Source: Phycobacter azelaicus
GTDB taxonomy: Bacteria; Pseudomonadota; Alphaproteobacteria; Rhodobacterales; Rhodobacteraceae
Assembly: GCF_014884385.1 (NCBI RefSeq)
Contig: NZ_WKFH01000003.1
Span: 3,132,001 to 3,196,000 of the forward strand
Direction of reading: 5' to 3'
Length of the DNA stretch: 64,000 nt
The stretch's first letter is position 1. Each line of letters opens with the position of its first letter. The position numbers and the translations under genes are program-made. The notes under the pieces were generated by a model. The model was not told the DNA's origin and ran no database searches. It saw nothing but the letters and a program-made list of their open reading frames with translations. Positions 36,392-46,303 of this stretch are shown here, in pieces.

Positions 36392-37558
36392 ATGAGCACT
36401 GCCGCACTGATCGTCGCAGCCGGACGCGGAACCCGAGCAGGGGGCGGCCTTCCCAAGCAATGGCGCCCGCTTCTGGGGCGCCGCGTGATCGATTGGACAC
36501 TGGATGCGTTTGAGCAGGCCGGCATCGACAAAATTGTACTTGTCCTTGCCGAAGATGACACCGACGCCTGGCTCGAATTCTCTGGGCGCCACGGCTTTGT
36601 GCTCGCCAGCGGCGGAGACACGCGCGCGGCTTCGGTCCTGAGCGGTCTCAAGGCACTGATGGGTGAGGGAATCACCCGCGTTCTGATCCATGACGCAGCG
36701 CGCCCTTGCGTCAGTCGAGATTTGATACTCTCAATCCAGCAAGCGCTTGACGACGCCAAGGCCGCTGCCCCGGCTCTGGCGGTGACAGACGCCTTATGGA
36801 CCGGCCACAGCGGCCAGGTCACGGGCACGCAAGATCGCACCGGTCTGTTCGCGGCCCAAACGCCACAGGGGTTCCGCTACGAGGAGATCCTTGCGGCCCA
36901 CCTTGCCCATCCGGGCGATGCCGCAGATGATGTGGAGGTGGCGCGGCAGGCAGGGCTTGGCGTTCGGATCGTTCCAGGCGAGGCAGAGAATATCAAGATC
37001 ACAGGTCCGCAGGATTTCGCCCGCGCCGAAGCGATCCTGGGCAAGGCCGTCTCAGACAGAGGCAAGAAAGGTAACACCATGGATATCAGGCTTGGTAATG
37101 GTTACGACGTGCATCGGTTTGGCAACGGTGACCACGTGGTCCTGTGCGGCGTGCAAATCCCGCACGACAAGGGCCTGCAAGGCCATTCCGATGCAGATGT
37201 AGGCATGCATGCGATCACCGATGCGCTGTATGGCGCCTTGGCAGAGGGCGACATTGGCCGTCATTTCCCACCCTCCGATCCGCAATGGAAAGGCGCAGCC
37301 AGCGAGATCTTCCTGCAGCACGCAGCCGACCTGGTTCGCAGCATGGGATTTGCAATCTCGAATGTTGATTGCACGCTGATCTGTGAATACCCCAAAATCA
37401 CGCCGCATTCCGCAAATATGCAGTCAGAGATTGCCCGAATCCTTTGCATTGATGCAGAGCGCGTGTCGATCAAGGCAACCACATCCGAACGGCTCGGCTT
37501 TACCGGACGGGGTGAGGGCATCGCCGCGATCGCAACGGCCGCGCTGGTGAAACCATGA
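36392..37558 (+). CDS. ispDF: Bifunctional IspD-IspF enzyme of the MEP isoprenoid pathway
   Basis: A 388-residue fusion. The IspD part has the nucleotide-binding motif [16 protein letters not shown] at the N-terminus plus VLIHDAARP, and makes CDP-methylerythritol. The IspF part begins near Met230 with [11 protein letters not shown] and LQGHSDADV, and forms the cyclic diphosphate. The missing middle enzyme (IspE) is not in this window. I chose the ATG at 36392 because it opens directly into the IspD fold and has AAAGGA upstream. It overlaps pgpA by four bases. Confidence 0.95.
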   Translation: MSTAALIVAAGRGTRAGGGLPKQWRPLLGRRVIDWTLDAFEQAGIDKIVLVLAEDDTDAWLEFSGRHGFVLASGGDTRAASVLSGLKALMGEGITRVLIHDAARPCVSRDLILSIQQALDDAKAAAPALAVTDALWTGHSGQVTGTQDRTGLFAAQTPQGFRYEEILAAHLAHPGDAADDVEVARQAGLGVRIVPGEAENIKITGPQDFARAEAILGKAVSDRGKKGNTMDIRLGNGYDVHRFGNGDHVVLCGVQIPHDKGLQGHSDADVGMHAITDALYGALAEGDIGRHFPPSDPQWKGAASEIFLQHAADLVRSMGFAISNVDCTLICEYPKITPHSANMQSEIARILCIDAERVSIKATTSERLGFTGRGEGIAAIATAALVKP

Positions 37559-38052
37559 GGATCGCAACAGCCATCGGGACCGTCCTTGGGGTCGGTTATC
37601 TGCGCCCTGCCCCGGGCACATGGGGATCCCTTGCCGCGTTGCCGCTGGCCTATGGGCTGCATCAATGGGGCGGTTTTCCACTGCTGGCGGCCGCCACGGT
37701 GGCCTGTACTCTCGCCGGGCTTTGGGCCGCAGCCGAGATGACCCGCGGACAGGAGGATCTTGATCCCTCCGAATTCGTAATGGACGAAGTCGCCGGACAA
37801 TTCCTGGCGCTTTGGGCGATATCCTATCCTGCCTGGGCGCATGACATATCCATCACTGCGCTGTGGCCAGGCTGGATCACCGCCTTCGTGTTATTCCGCG
37901 TTTTTGATATCTTGAAACCTGGCCCGGTGGGCTGGGCAGATCGCAAAAAGGGTCCTTTTGGTGTCATGATGGATGACGTGATCGCCGGTATTCTCGCTGC
38001 GATTGGGGTTGCTCTTCTGGCCGGCTTTTCGCACGGGGTTCTGGGAATATGA
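37555..38052 (+). CDS. pgpA: Phosphatidylglycerophosphatase A
   Basis: A 165-residue membrane enzyme that dephosphorylates phosphatidylglycerol phosphate. [19 protein letters not shown] near the N-terminus, [13 protein letters not shown] and [17 protein letters not shown] are the family's catalytic blocks. Starts and stops overlap by four bases (ATGA) with ispDF on one side and pncC on the other, so the three are translationally coupled. Confidence 0.94.
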   Translation: MRIATAIGTVLGVGYLRPAPGTWGSLAALPLAYGLHQWGGFPLLAAATVACTLAGLWAAAEMTRGQEDLDPSEFVMDEVAGQFLALWAISYPAWAHDISITALWPGWITAFVLFRVFDILKPGPVGWADRKKGPFGVMMDDVIAGILAAIGVALLAGFSHGVLGI

Positions 38053-38534
38053 CTGTGGATGTCGCCGACCTGATCGCAAAGGCTGCGCAGAAAGGCATCA
38101 CTGTCGCAACTGCCGAAAGCTGTACCGGTGGCATGGTGGCCGCAGCGCTGACGGATATTCCCGGGTCCTCTGCCGTTCTTGATCGGGGGTTTGTCACCTA
38201 TTCGAACACGGCCAAGACAGAGATGCTTGGCGTCAAGGAAGCCACACTTGACCGTGTCGGCGCTGTTAGTGAAGAGGTCGCCGTGGAAATGGCAGAAGGC
38301 GCACGCGCGCGCGCCGGGGTGACAGTGGCCGTTTCCATCACTGGTATAGCCGGTCCGGGTGGATCAGAGCACAAACCGGAAGGCAGGGTATGCTTCGCGC
38401 TTGCCGCCGGGAACGTAGAAACACACTCTGAGACCATCGAACTTGGCCCCCTTGGCCGGGACGAAGTCCGAGCGGCCAGCCGGGATCGAGCGCTAGCCTT
38501 GCTTTGGGACTACATTTTCAATTCAGACCAATAA
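38049..38534 (+). CDS. pncC: CinA C-terminal domain protein, nicotinamide-nucleotide amidase
   Basis: A 161-residue stand-alone CinA C-terminal domain that converts nicotinamide mononucleotide to nicotinate mononucleotide. ATAESCTGGMVAAALTDIPG contains the active-site Ser, and VSITGIAGPGGSEHKPEG is the second signature. The N-terminal MoCF-like half of full CinA is absent, as is common. It is the last gene of the ispDF-pgpA-pncC operon. Confidence 0.92.
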   Translation: MTVDVADLIAKAAQKGITVATAESCTGGMVAAALTDIPGSSAVLDRGFVTYSNTAKTEMLGVKEATLDRVGAVSEEVAVEMAEGARARAGVTVAVSITGIAGPGGSEHKPEGRVCFALAAGNVETHSETIELGPLGRDEVRAASRDRALALLWDYIFNSDQ

Positions 38535-38542
38535 TAAAGCGA

Positions 38543-38566
38543 AGCGGGCATTTTCCCGCCTATTTT
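38543..38566 (+). terminator. Short terminator after pncC
   Basis: A five-bp stem (GCGGG / CCCGC) with a six-base loop is followed by TATTTTA. It is short, so the call is tentative. Confidence 0.45.
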
Positions 38567-38686
38567 ATGTGCGCTTTGCGTATTGATGTATTTTTTAGCA
38601 CGGCGCCACCCACTCACGCTTCTTTTTTCACCATTCATCGGATTTGACCGCCTCCAACCAAAAAATCAGAATGGAGGGATCGCAAA

Positions 38687-39868
38687 ATGAACGGAGCTGA
38701 TACGGCTTGGATCATCGTAGCGACGGCTTTGGTGCTATTTATGACGCTTCCGGGCCTCGCATTGTTCTACGGAGGGCTCGTTCGCGCCCGAAATGTACTC
38801 AGCGTCTTTATGCATTGTTATGCAATTGCCTGTCTGATGAGCGTTCTATGGCTGGCATTTGGCTATTCGATTGCCTTTGGCGGTAGCGGTAGCGGGTACT
38901 GGGGCGGTCTGGACAAGATGTTCCTTGGAGGCGTCACCGCCGACAGCCTCTCCGGAACCATGCCCGAAGTTCTGTTCTTTGCCTTCCAGATGACCTTTGC
39001 CATCATCACGCCCGCGCTGATCGTCGGGGCCTATGTTGAGCGTGTGGGGTTTGCCTTTGTTTTAGCCTTCTCAGGGCTCTGGATGCTGCTGTGCTATGCG
39101 CCGGTGGTCCACTGGATCTGGGGCGGAGGCATGCTGTCCGATGGCGGTATCTTTGGCGAAACCGGGGTGCGTGACTTTGCCGGCGGTATCGTGGTGCATG
39201 AAACCGCCGGTCTGGCTGCGATCATCATTGCCGTCATCCTTGGCCCGCGCAAGAACCGCACGACCCCTCCGCACAACCCCGGTTATGTGGTGATCGGCGC
39301 AGCCATGCTTTGGGTTGGCTGGTTTGGCTTCAATGGTGGCTCGCAACTTGCTGCAGACGGTGGTGCAGCCATGGCACTGACCGTGACGCATATCTCCGCC
39401 GCAACCGCATCGCTCACCTGGGCGCTGTGGGAAAAGATCAAATACGGCAAAGCCTCGGTTGTGGGCCTCGTCACCGGCACCATTGCCGGCCTCGCCTCAA
39501 TCACGCCGGCCAGCGGTTTTGTCGGCCCCGTTGAGGCCCTGATCATCGGTGCCGTTGCGGGCATCCTGTGCCAGGAAGCAGTGAACTTGGTGCGCAATGT
39601 CCTCAAGATCGATGACACGCTGGACGTTTTTGCCGTGCACGGTGTCGGCGGCATCTTTGGCACCATCATGATCGCGGTCTTTGGTGCCGGCTCCTGGGCC
39701 GCGCAGTTGGGTGGCCTGGCCATCGTCGGTGTTTTTACCGCCGTCGTAACCGTTGTGCTGGTCAAAGTCGTCGCCGCCTTCACCACACTGCGGGTGGATG
39801 CTGAAAGCGAAACCAATGGTCTTGATATCTCCGCCCATGGTGAGCGCGCCTACGACATCTCGAGCTAA
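38687..39868 (+). CDS. amt: Ammonium transporter
   Basis: A 393-residue, eleven-helix Amt protein. The twin pore histidines lie in CYAPVVHWIWGGGMLSDGG and DVFAVHGVGGIFG. The N-terminus MNGADTAWIIVATALVLFM lacks a cleaved signal. GGAGGG precedes the ATG. The usual glnK partner is not next to it. The nearby ntrBC cluster is the obvious candidate regulator, but I could not find a convincing NtrC site in the 120-base leader. Confidence 0.95.
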   Translation: MNGADTAWIIVATALVLFMTLPGLALFYGGLVRARNVLSVFMHCYAIACLMSVLWLAFGYSIAFGGSGSGYWGGLDKMFLGGVTADSLSGTMPEVLFFAFQMTFAIITPALIVGAYVERVGFAFVLAFSGLWMLLCYAPVVHWIWGGGMLSDGGIFGETGVRDFAGGIVVHETAGLAAIIIAVILGPRKNRTTPPHNPGYVVIGAAMLWVGWFGFNGGSQLAADGGAAMALTVTHISAATASLTWALWEKIKYGKASVVGLVTGTIAGLASITPASGFVGPVEALIIGAVAGILCQEAVNLVRNVLKIDDTLDVFAVHGVGGIFGTIMIAVFGAGSWAAQLGGLAIVGVFTAVVTVVLVKVVAAFTTLRVDAESETNGLDISAHGERAYDISS

Positions 39869-39891
39869 GGCGAGCGCCAAAGCGAAACAGG

Positions 39892-39925
39892 AAGGCAGGT
39901 CAGCGCAATCTGACCTGCCTTTTTC
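39892..39925. terminator. Strong terminator between amt and the PrpD-family gene
   Basis: A 12-bp perfect stem (AAGGCAGGTCAG / CTGACCTGCCTT) with a six-base loop and a T-run. The gene on the other strand ends just inside its right edge, so it probably serves both directions. Confidence 0.88.
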
Positions 39926-41219
39926 ATGCAAAAAGAGTTGTAAATTCGGCAGCGGACCCCTCCTCCGCCAGAACCGCCCAGGCCTGCTCCGCCGCATCGC
40001 GCCCGATCAGTGAGGCCGCCTTGGCGCGCACCCGACGCGTCCGCTCCTCGAGGCTGGCGGGCTGCTGCAGATCGTGACTGGCTTCGCGCCGGTCCCCGTC
40101 TTTTTTCAGCAAGGACAACACGGCTTGAGTCTCGCTCAGACTGTCATCGGCCGTGACGTCGATCTGGCCACGCAGATCAACAAGGCGGCGGTCCGCGCAA
40201 ATGGCATCGCTGTAACTCTCGAGCCGCGCCGTATCGATGCCAAGGGCCTGCATCGCGAGCACCGTTGTATATGAGAACTTGGCGCCAAGGCCGGTATCCG
40301 GGGCTGGTTGATTGCACACCGACATCCAGCGCGGATGGGTGCGCACCTCCAGCCGGGCGATCTCGGGCGCGGCAAGATCGAGCTCTAGCCCCGCTTCAAG
40401 TGCAGCGTGTAAGCCATGGCAGCAGGCGTGAAATTTGTGGGTGACTGTCTCAAAGCACCACACTTCGCCAAGCTCCGCCAACATCGCGCTGACATTGCTT
40501 TCACCATGATGGGTCGCCCCAAAGCCGAAGGGGCCTTCAAGCGCGCTTGGATTGGCTTCAAAGCCAGCGGCTATGAGTTGTGCAGCTTCGACACCGGCGG
40601 CGGCGGCAATCCCGGCGTTATAAGGTTTTCCCATGGTGCCAAACTGAGCTTTCAACCCGGAGGCCCGGGTCGCGACCAGCCCGAACGCCCCCGCCATCTG
40701 CACCTCGGACAGCTCCAACAGGCGCCCTGCTGCTGCCGTGGCCCCAAATGCGCCCGCGGTTGCAGTTTGATGATAGCCAACCTGGTAGTGGGAGCGCCCC
40801 AGCCACAGGCCAATACGGATGGACAGCTCCATTCCGATCAATGCAGCGTCAAGACACTGCTGCAAAGTCTTGCCTTTCCACTGAGCAATCGCAAAGGCGG
40901 CTGGAAAGACCGCAACCGAGGGGTGACCGATATGGGCAAAATGCGTGTCGTCATAATCAAGCGCATGGCTGATCGTTCCGTTGACCAGCGCAGCCATACG
41001 CACTGGCGCCGCGGTCAAGCCGAAAAGCGTGGCCTGTGCTGCTCCTGCCTCGACCTTCGCAAGATCATGCAGGATTGAGGCGACCGGCTCTGCTGCGCCC
41101 GCACGCCCACACGAAAGCCAATCCAGTGCAGAAAGCCGCGCGATCTCAGTTGCAAGCGGGCTGGCCTTGATGGGGCCGCAGGCAAAAGCTGCCAATTTTC
41201 CGGTGAACCCGTCGCTCAT
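39924..41219 (-). CDS. MmgE/PrpD family protein
   Basis: A 431-residue protein of the 2-methylcitrate dehydratase / cis-aconitate decarboxylase superfamily. NGTISHALDYDDTHFAHIGH near residue 80 and FGTMGKPYNAGIAAAAG near residue 197 are the usual active-site segments. Neighbours give no pathway: prpB and prpC are absent, so 2-methylcitrate metabolism is unsupported and the substrate remains open. Confidence 0.85.
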   Translation of the reverse strand: MSDGFTGKLAAFACGPIKASPLATEIARLSALDWLSCGRAGAAEPVASILHDLAKVEAGAAQATLFGLTAAPVRMAALVNGTISHALDYDDTHFAHIGHPSVAVFPAAFAIAQWKGKTLQQCLDAALIGMELSIRIGLWLGRSHYQVGYHQTATAGAFGATAAAGRLLELSEVQMAGAFGLVATRASGLKAQFGTMGKPYNAGIAAAAGVEAAQLIAAGFEANPSALEGPFGFGATHHGESNVSAMLAELGEVWCFETVTHKFHACCHGLHAALEAGLELDLAAPEIARLEVRTHPRWMSVCNQPAPDTGLGAKFSYTTVLAMQALGIDTARLESYSDAICADRRLVDLRGQIDVTADDSLSETQAVLSLLKKDGDRREASHDLQQPASLEERTRRVRAKAASLIGRDAAEQAWAVLAEEGSAAEFTTLFA

Positions 41220-41243
41220 CTCGCCTCCCGTCGCGCGGGAGCC

Positions 41244-41690
41244 TTATCCGTAAAGCTCTGCCGCGCGTTTTTCGAATGCGCGCACGATGCGCTGCATTGC
41301 TTCGTTGAATACCACGCCGATAATGCCCTGAAGCACCGCGTTCTTGAACTCGAAATCGACAAAAAAGGCCACATCGCAGCCCCCATCTGTACGATCTCTG
41401 AAGGACCAGTTGGACTTCATATACCGAAATGGTCCATCCAGATATTCAGTATCGATCTTGTGCTCGCCCGGATACAGCGTCACCCGGCTGCCGAACCGTT
41501 CACGGAACACCTTGAAGGAGATCACCAGATCCGCCTCCATCACCTCGGCCGAGCCTTGGGGAGTGCGGCTGCGAATGCGCGCTGCGGCGCACCAGGGTAG
41601 GAATTTGTGGTATTCTGCCACATCCGCGACCAGGTCGTACATCTGCTGTGCCGTGTAGGGCATCTGGCGGTTTTCCGAGTGGGTAGGCAT
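41244..41690 (-). CDS. Coenzyme Q-binding protein COQ10 homologue (SRPBCC fold)
   Basis: A 148-residue START-like protein. The signature YDLVADVAEYHKFLPWC near the N-terminus and FFVDFEFKNAVLQGIIG near the C-terminus are typical of COQ10/RatA proteins, which bind ubiquinone or act on ribosomes. I chose the ATG at 41690 because the sequence then opens as in relatives (MPTHSENR); a longer form starting at 41729 is possible, and neither start has a well-spaced ribosome binding site. It is divergent from hpt. Confidence 0.85.
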   Translation of the reverse strand: MPTHSENRQMPYTAQQMYDLVADVAEYHKFLPWCAAARIRSRTPQGSAEVMEADLVISFKVFRERFGSRVTLYPGEHKIDTEYLDGPFRYMKSNWSFRDRTDGGCDVAFFVDFEFKNAVLQGIIGVVFNEAMQRIVRAFEKRAAELYG

Positions 41691-41765
41691 GGCTGAGGCA
41701 ATATTCCTGCTTTGATCGTGCCGCGTCATGTCCTATGAACGCGCGGGAAATTCAAGGGGTCAGCA

Positions 41766-42311
41766 ATGTCACAGCGTCCATATGTCATCGATGTGATGAT
41801 TTCAGCCAAGGCCATCGCAGCACGCATCGAAGAGCTGTGTGGCGACATCAGTCGTGAATTCGGGGATACTGACAAGCTGGTCGTGGTCGGCCTTTTGCGC
41901 GGCAGTTTTGTTTTTATCGCCGATCTCGTGCGGGAGCTGGACCTGCCGATCGAGGTAGATTTCCTTGAGGCTTCTTCCTATGGTGACGCCATGGAAAGCA
42001 GCCGAGAAGTTCGTATTCTCAAAGATTTGCGCGGCGCAATTGAAGGGCGCGATGTGCTGGTGGTCGAAGATATTGTCGATACCGGCCACACGCTCAACCA
42101 CGTGATAAAACTCCTCAAAAGCCGCAAGCCGGCACGCCTCAAGTCTATTGCGCTTTTGGACAAGCCATCGCGCCGGGAGGTCGATTTCCGGTCCGATTGG
42201 ATTGGGTTTGAGATCCCGGATGAATTTGTCGTGGGCTACGGTATCGATTTTGCCCAGCGCAACAGGAACCTGCCGCATATCGGCAAAGTCCGCTTCGTTG
42301 ACGAGGCCTAA
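41766..42311 (+). CDS. hpt: Hypoxanthine phosphoribosyltransferase
   Basis: A 181-residue purine salvage enzyme that joins hypoxanthine or guanine to PRPP. The PRPP-binding motif [14 protein letters not shown] lies near residues 98-111, the flexible-loop region [13 protein letters not shown] near 72-84, and the C-terminal base-binding [13 protein letters not shown] near 157-169. It stands alone with its own start region. Confidence 0.95.
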   Translation: MSQRPYVIDVMISAKAIAARIEELCGDISREFGDTDKLVVVGLLRGSFVFIADLVRELDLPIEVDFLEASSYGDAMESSREVRILKDLRGAIEGRDVLVVEDIVDTGHTLNHVIKLLKSRKPARLKSIALLDKPSRREVDFRSDWIGFEIPDEFVVGYGIDFAQRNRNLPHIGKVRFVDEA

Positions 42312-42326
42312 ACGCTAAACGTTGCG

Positions 42327-43478
42327 TTAGGCAGTATCATTCAGAATGATATCAATCGCGCCCTTGAATGCCGCGATGCCAACTGGAAGGATGGCATCTG
42401 GGAAATCATAATCCGGGTTATGTAGCTGCGGAACATCCTCTCCGGCGCCGAGCCAGAACATCCCAGCTTTTGAAACCTTGGCAAATTGTCCAAAATCCTC
42501 GGACCAGGGTTGCGGTGTTTTCCACAACTGCGGATGATACCCCTTTGATTTTGAAGCTAGTGCCAAAACCTCAACAACCTCGGGGTGGTTTGTGCATGCA
42601 TCAAACACATCGTCAAAGGACAGATCGAGTTCCAGCCCTTCATCGGCGCAGACCCGGCGCGCCTCATCGGTCACGGCGGTGATCAGCTCTGACATCCGCT
42701 TGTCCGTGACAGTGCGCAGGGTCAGCCAGATTTCTGCCTCTCCGGGCGCGATTCCAAAGGTTGCCTCGCCAAGCCACGCATGGGTCAGAGTGACCAAAGC
42801 GTACTCGGGCGTCCGCTCCCCGCCCGGCCCCAAAGCCACAAGGGACGGCATGAGCTTTGTCATGGCCGCCGCCGGGGAGCGCCCATCCTGCGGCGCCGCC
42901 GCATGAGAGGCCTTGCCTGTAAGGCGCAACCGCATCCCGCGCGACGCGCAGTTCGCAGGGCCAGTGCAGATGGCTATCTCACCTAGCGCGAGCCCTGGGT
43001 AGTTGTGCAGCGCAAAAGAGTATTCCGGTATGATGTTTTTGAATTGCGGATCTGCAATGACTGCTGCTGCGCCTTTACCGGTTTCCTCAGCCGGCTGAAA
43101 AAGAAGAACCACCCGTCCGCACCTCGGTCGATGCCGCGAAAGATGCTCTGCGAGCCCGATGACCATGGCCATGTGGCCGTCATGGCCGCACAGATGGCCG
43201 CGTCCTACGTGGATGGAGCGATAGGTGGCTGTGGACTGCTCTTCGATTGGCAGACCATCCAGCTCGCATCGGATCAGAACAGTTGGACCGCTATCGGCAC
43301 CATCAAATACCGCCGCGACGCCATGTCCTCCGAGACCAGTCAACAGATGTTCAGGTTCATATCCGTACAGCTGCTCAGCGATAAAGGCCGCGGTTTTCTC
43401 TTCAGCGCCAGAGACTTCGGGGATCTTGTGAAGGTCTTGGCGCAACTGAGTGAGCCGCGCCACCTGTTCTGGCGTCAT
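42327..43478 (-). CDS. M20 family amidohydrolase (hippurate hydrolase/aminoacylase type)
   Basis: A 383-residue metallopeptidase-fold enzyme that removes acyl groups from amino acids. Metal ligands are visible in [20 protein letters not shown] and the catalytic Glu pair in [15 protein letters not shown]. The dimerisation domain occupies about residues 180-290. Its start overlaps the lipA stop by four bases, which is an unexpected pairing; no functional link is evident. Confidence 0.88.
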   Translation of the reverse strand: MTPEQVARLTQLRQDLHKIPEVSGAEEKTAAFIAEQLYGYEPEHLLTGLGGHGVAAVFDGADSGPTVLIRCELDGLPIEEQSTATYRSIHVGRGHLCGHDGHMAMVIGLAEHLSRHRPRCGRVVLLFQPAEETGKGAAAVIADPQFKNIIPEYSFALHNYPGLALGEIAICTGPANCASRGMRLRLTGKASHAAAPQDGRSPAAAMTKLMPSLVALGPGGERTPEYALVTLTHAWLGEATFGIAPGEAEIWLTLRTVTDKRMSELITAVTDEARRVCADEGLELDLSFDDVFDACTNHPEVVEVLALASKSKGYHPQLWKTPQPWSEDFGQFAKVSKAGMFWLGAGEDVPQLHNPDYDFPDAILPVGIAAFKGAIDIILNDTA

Positions 43479-44428
43479 GCAAGCCCCAGCTTGGCATTGC
43501 GGGCCTCACGCAGACGCGCGAAATCATCCCCGGCGTGGTAAGATGATCGCGTCAGTGGTGTTGCCGAAACCATCAGGAAACCCTTGCCATATGCGGCTTT
43601 TTCGTAGGAATTAAATTCTTCAGGCGTGACAAACCGGTCCACCGCATGATGTTTTGGGGTCGGCTGCAGATACTGACCGATGGTCAAGAAATCAATGTCA
43701 GCTGCCCGCATATCATCCATGACCTGACGCACAGCCTGCTCGTCTTCGCCGAGACCAACCATAATACCGGATTTGGTGAACATCGAAGGGTCCAGCTCTT
43801 TCACACGCTGCAACAAACGCAGCGAGTGAAAATACCGCGCCCCTGGCCGGACCTCTGGGTATAGGCCGGGCACGGTCTCAAGGTTGTGATTGAAGACATC
43901 GGGACGGGCTTCGACAACGGTTTCAAGGGCTTCCGGGCCACACTTTATGAAATCAGGGGTCAGGATCTCGATGGTTGTCTTCGGGCTGCGATGACGGACG
44001 GCGCGAATGGTCTGGGCAAAGTGCTCGGCCCCGCCATCGTCAATATCATCACGATCCACCGAGGTGATTACCACATGATTCAGGCCGAGCTTTTCGACCG
44101 CATGGGCCACGCGCCCCGGCTCAAACGCGTCCAGCGCCTCTGGCGGTTTGCCGGTTGCAATGTTGCAGAAGGTGCAGGCGCGCGTGCACACCTCCCCCAT
44201 GATCATCATGGTGGCATGCCCCTGGCTCCAGCATTCGCCCACATTTGGACAGCCCGCCTCTTCGCACACCGTGACAAGATTGTTTTCCCGCATAATCTTG
44301 TGGGTTTCCGCGTAGCCCTTGCCGCCGGGCGCTTTCACGCGAATCCAGCTTGGCTTCTTGGGCTGAGCATTATCGGGGCGGTGCGCCTTTTCCGGGTGGC
44401 GCTGCGCGGGGATCTTTAGGTCTCTCAC
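43475..44428 (-). CDS. lipA: Lipoyl synthase
   Basis: A 317-residue radical SAM enzyme that inserts two sulfurs into protein-bound octanoate. The auxiliary cluster cysteines are 55, 60 and 66 ([12 protein letters not shown]), the radical SAM cysteines 81, 85 and 88 (CTRACTFC), and the C-terminal serine ligand is in [10 protein letters not shown]. It is upstream of and overlaps the M20 hydrolase gene. Confidence 0.97.
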   Translation of the reverse strand: MRDLKIPAQRHPEKAHRPDNAQPKKPSWIRVKAPGGKGYAETHKIMRENNLVTVCEEAGCPNVGECWSQGHATMMIMGEVCTRACTFCNIATGKPPEALDAFEPGRVAHAVEKLGLNHVVITSVDRDDIDDGGAEHFAQTIRAVRHRSPKTTIEILTPDFIKCGPEALETVVEARPDVFNHNLETVPGLYPEVRPGARYFHSLRLLQRVKELDPSMFTKSGIMVGLGEDEQAVRQVMDDMRAADIDFLTIGQYLQPTPKHHAVDRFVTPEEFNSYEKAAYGKGFLMVSATPLTRSSYHAGDDFARLREARNAKLGLA

Positions 44429-44677
44429 GGGATTTTCCCTTGCGGCAACTGATTGAACTTTGATCTAGCACAGCCGGACCGAGATGACACTGCCATTTCT
44501 GCATGGCTGTTTTTCCTTCACAGCAAAGATGCGTGATTACAGAGCTCTATGCCCTGCGATTGCCGCAACCCGCTGCCACGCAACAGTTCGTTTCGCACCT
44601 GCGGCATTTGTCGTTGCGCCTTTTGCGGGCCTTTAATATGTCAGCACCCATACCCTAATTCCTCCCTGGAGATATTC

Positions 44678-45226
44678 ATGAAAGCTGGCGTAAAACTGCC
44701 CGAAGTGACCTTCCACACACGCGTGCGTGACGAGTCGATCGAAGGTCCGAACCCGTTCCGCTGGGAAGACAAAACCACCGCTGATTATTTCGCGGGCAAA
44801 CGCGTCGTCCTGTTTTCGCTGCCAGGTGCCTTTACCCCAACCTGTTCTACTTACCAGCTGCCCGGCTTTGAGAAAGGCTTTGCTGATTTCCAGGCTGAAG
44901 GCATCGATGCGATCTATTGCATGTCGGTCAACGACAGCTTTGTCATGAACAAGTGGGCCGAAGCGCAGAACCTCGAGAACGTTCAGGTTATCCCCGATGG
45001 GTCGGGTGAATTTACCCGCAAGATGGGAATGCTGGTGGCCAAGGACAACCTCGGCTTTGGCGCACGCAGCTGGCGTTATGCTGCCATTGTGAACGACGGC
45101 ATCGTCGAGGCTTGGTTCGAAGAGCCGGGCCTGTCCGACAACCACCCCGAAGACCCCTATGGAGTATCTTCGCCAGAGACCGTCCTTGCGCACCTGAAGA
45201 CCGCAAACGCTGAAGTCGCGGCCTGA
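44678..45226 (+). CDS. Peroxiredoxin, Prx5 type
   Basis: A 182-residue thiol peroxidase. The peroxidatic cysteine is Cys56 in LPGAFTPTCSTYQ; the rest (YCMSVNDSFVMNKWAE, FGARSWRYAAIV) fits the Prx5/AhpE-like class that reduces H2O2 and organic peroxides with glutathione or glutaredoxin. There is no fused glutaredoxin domain. GGAGA precedes the ATG at 44678. The gene faces oxyR, with 26 bases between stop codons. The 249-base upstream region holds nothing else I recognise. Confidence 0.92.
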   Translation: MKAGVKLPEVTFHTRVRDESIEGPNPFRWEDKTTADYFAGKRVVLFSLPGAFTPTCSTYQLPGFEKGFADFQAEGIDAIYCMSVNDSFVMNKWAEAQNLENVQVIPDGSGEFTRKMGMLVAKDNLGFGARSWRYAAIVNDGIVEAWFEEPGLSDNHPEDPYGVSSPETVLAHLKTANAEVAA

Positions 45227-45252
45227 TCGAAGGCCAAATTCCGGGACAGCAG

Positions 45253-46227
45253 TCAGTTGGTATCTTGGTCTGCTGCCCCGGATGCGGCGTCTATTCCTTC
45301 GCTGCCGATCCGGCTGTTCGTAACGATCTGTGTTCCGACTGCTCCAACTACATCGACCAAGTGTTCGAACCAGTCTGTCGCCTCGGTCGTGTCGCGCCGC
45401 ACCAATCCGATCCGGCGATAAGGTTCAGGCGTCGGGAACCGCTGCACACACAACCCTTCGGCGGCGGCACATTCAGCGCGCATTGCCAACTCCGGCATTA
45501 ATGTCAGCCCGAAGCCGGCCGCCACCAGTCGTGACAACGTACCCAGAGAACCTGCACCCATATTGATCTCAGGTGTGTTGCGCTGCATACCGCAGATCTC
45601 CAGCGCCTGATCGGTCAGGCAGTGACCGTCCTCCAACAGCATCAACTGTTCCGAGTGAAGATCCTGCGGGCGCATCTCTGTGCCTTCCGCATTGATTTGT
45701 TCAAGGCGCTTGGCGGAACCGGCAAGGAGGAACCGGTCCTGAAACAGCTCCACCTCAATCAACCCTTGCCCGCCACTGGGTAAGGCCAGGATCGCGGCAT
45801 CCAGATCGCCGGCTTGAAGACCGGAAAGAACCCTTTCTGTCGTCGCCTCACGAACCTGAATGGACAGCTGTAAATCCGTTGCGCGCAACTTGGCCAGAAC
45901 GCCCGGCAGCAGATAAGGGGCAAGCGTCGGAATGACACCCAAAGCAAGGCTGCGTTGGCCACTGGTCTGCTCACGCGCCATACGCCCCAGTTGGTCGGCA
46001 GCAGACAAAACGATCTCCGCCTGGTGCAAAACCTGACGTCCCAGCGGCGTTAACACCACATCCCGCGCCCTGCGCTCCACCAGTAGCCCACCCATCGCCT
46101 CTTCTAGCGCCCGGATTTGTACCGACAACGCCGGTTGGGACACGTGGCACAACTCTGCGGCACGGCCAAAGTTCCGCTGAGCGCACAGCGCCCGAAAATA
46201 AGTGAGTTGGCGGAGTGTGAAGTTCAT
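45253..46227 (-). CDS. oxyR: Hydrogen peroxide sensor OxyR (LysR family)
   Basis: A 324-residue LysR-type regulator with an N-terminal winged helix (LRQLTYFRALCAQRNFGRAA) and a substrate-binding domain. The redox segment LLEDGHCLTDQALEIC carries Cys203 and Cys212, with the eight-residue gap of the E. coli OxyR pair (Cys199/Cys208). This makes it a true peroxide sensor rather than a generic LysR protein. The neighbouring peroxiredoxin is a likely target. The C-terminal 30 residues are a variable extension. Confidence 0.9.
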   Translation of the reverse strand: MNFTLRQLTYFRALCAQRNFGRAAELCHVSQPALSVQIRALEEAMGGLLVERRARDVVLTPLGRQVLHQAEIVLSAADQLGRMAREQTSGQRSLALGVIPTLAPYLLPGVLAKLRATDLQLSIQVREATTERVLSGLQAGDLDAAILALPSGGQGLIEVELFQDRFLLAGSAKRLEQINAEGTEMRPQDLHSEQLMLLEDGHCLTDQALEICGMQRNTPEINMGAGSLGTLSRLVAAGFGLTLMPELAMRAECAAAEGLCVQRFPTPEPYRRIGLVRRDTTEATDWFEHLVDVVGAVGTQIVTNSRIGSEGIDAASGAADQDTN

Positions 46228-46303
46228 AAGTATTTTCTATGTAAGGGCCGAGATCATTTGATTTGCCATTATGACACGCCGCGGGGTGCCTCACCAGTAA
46301 CAC

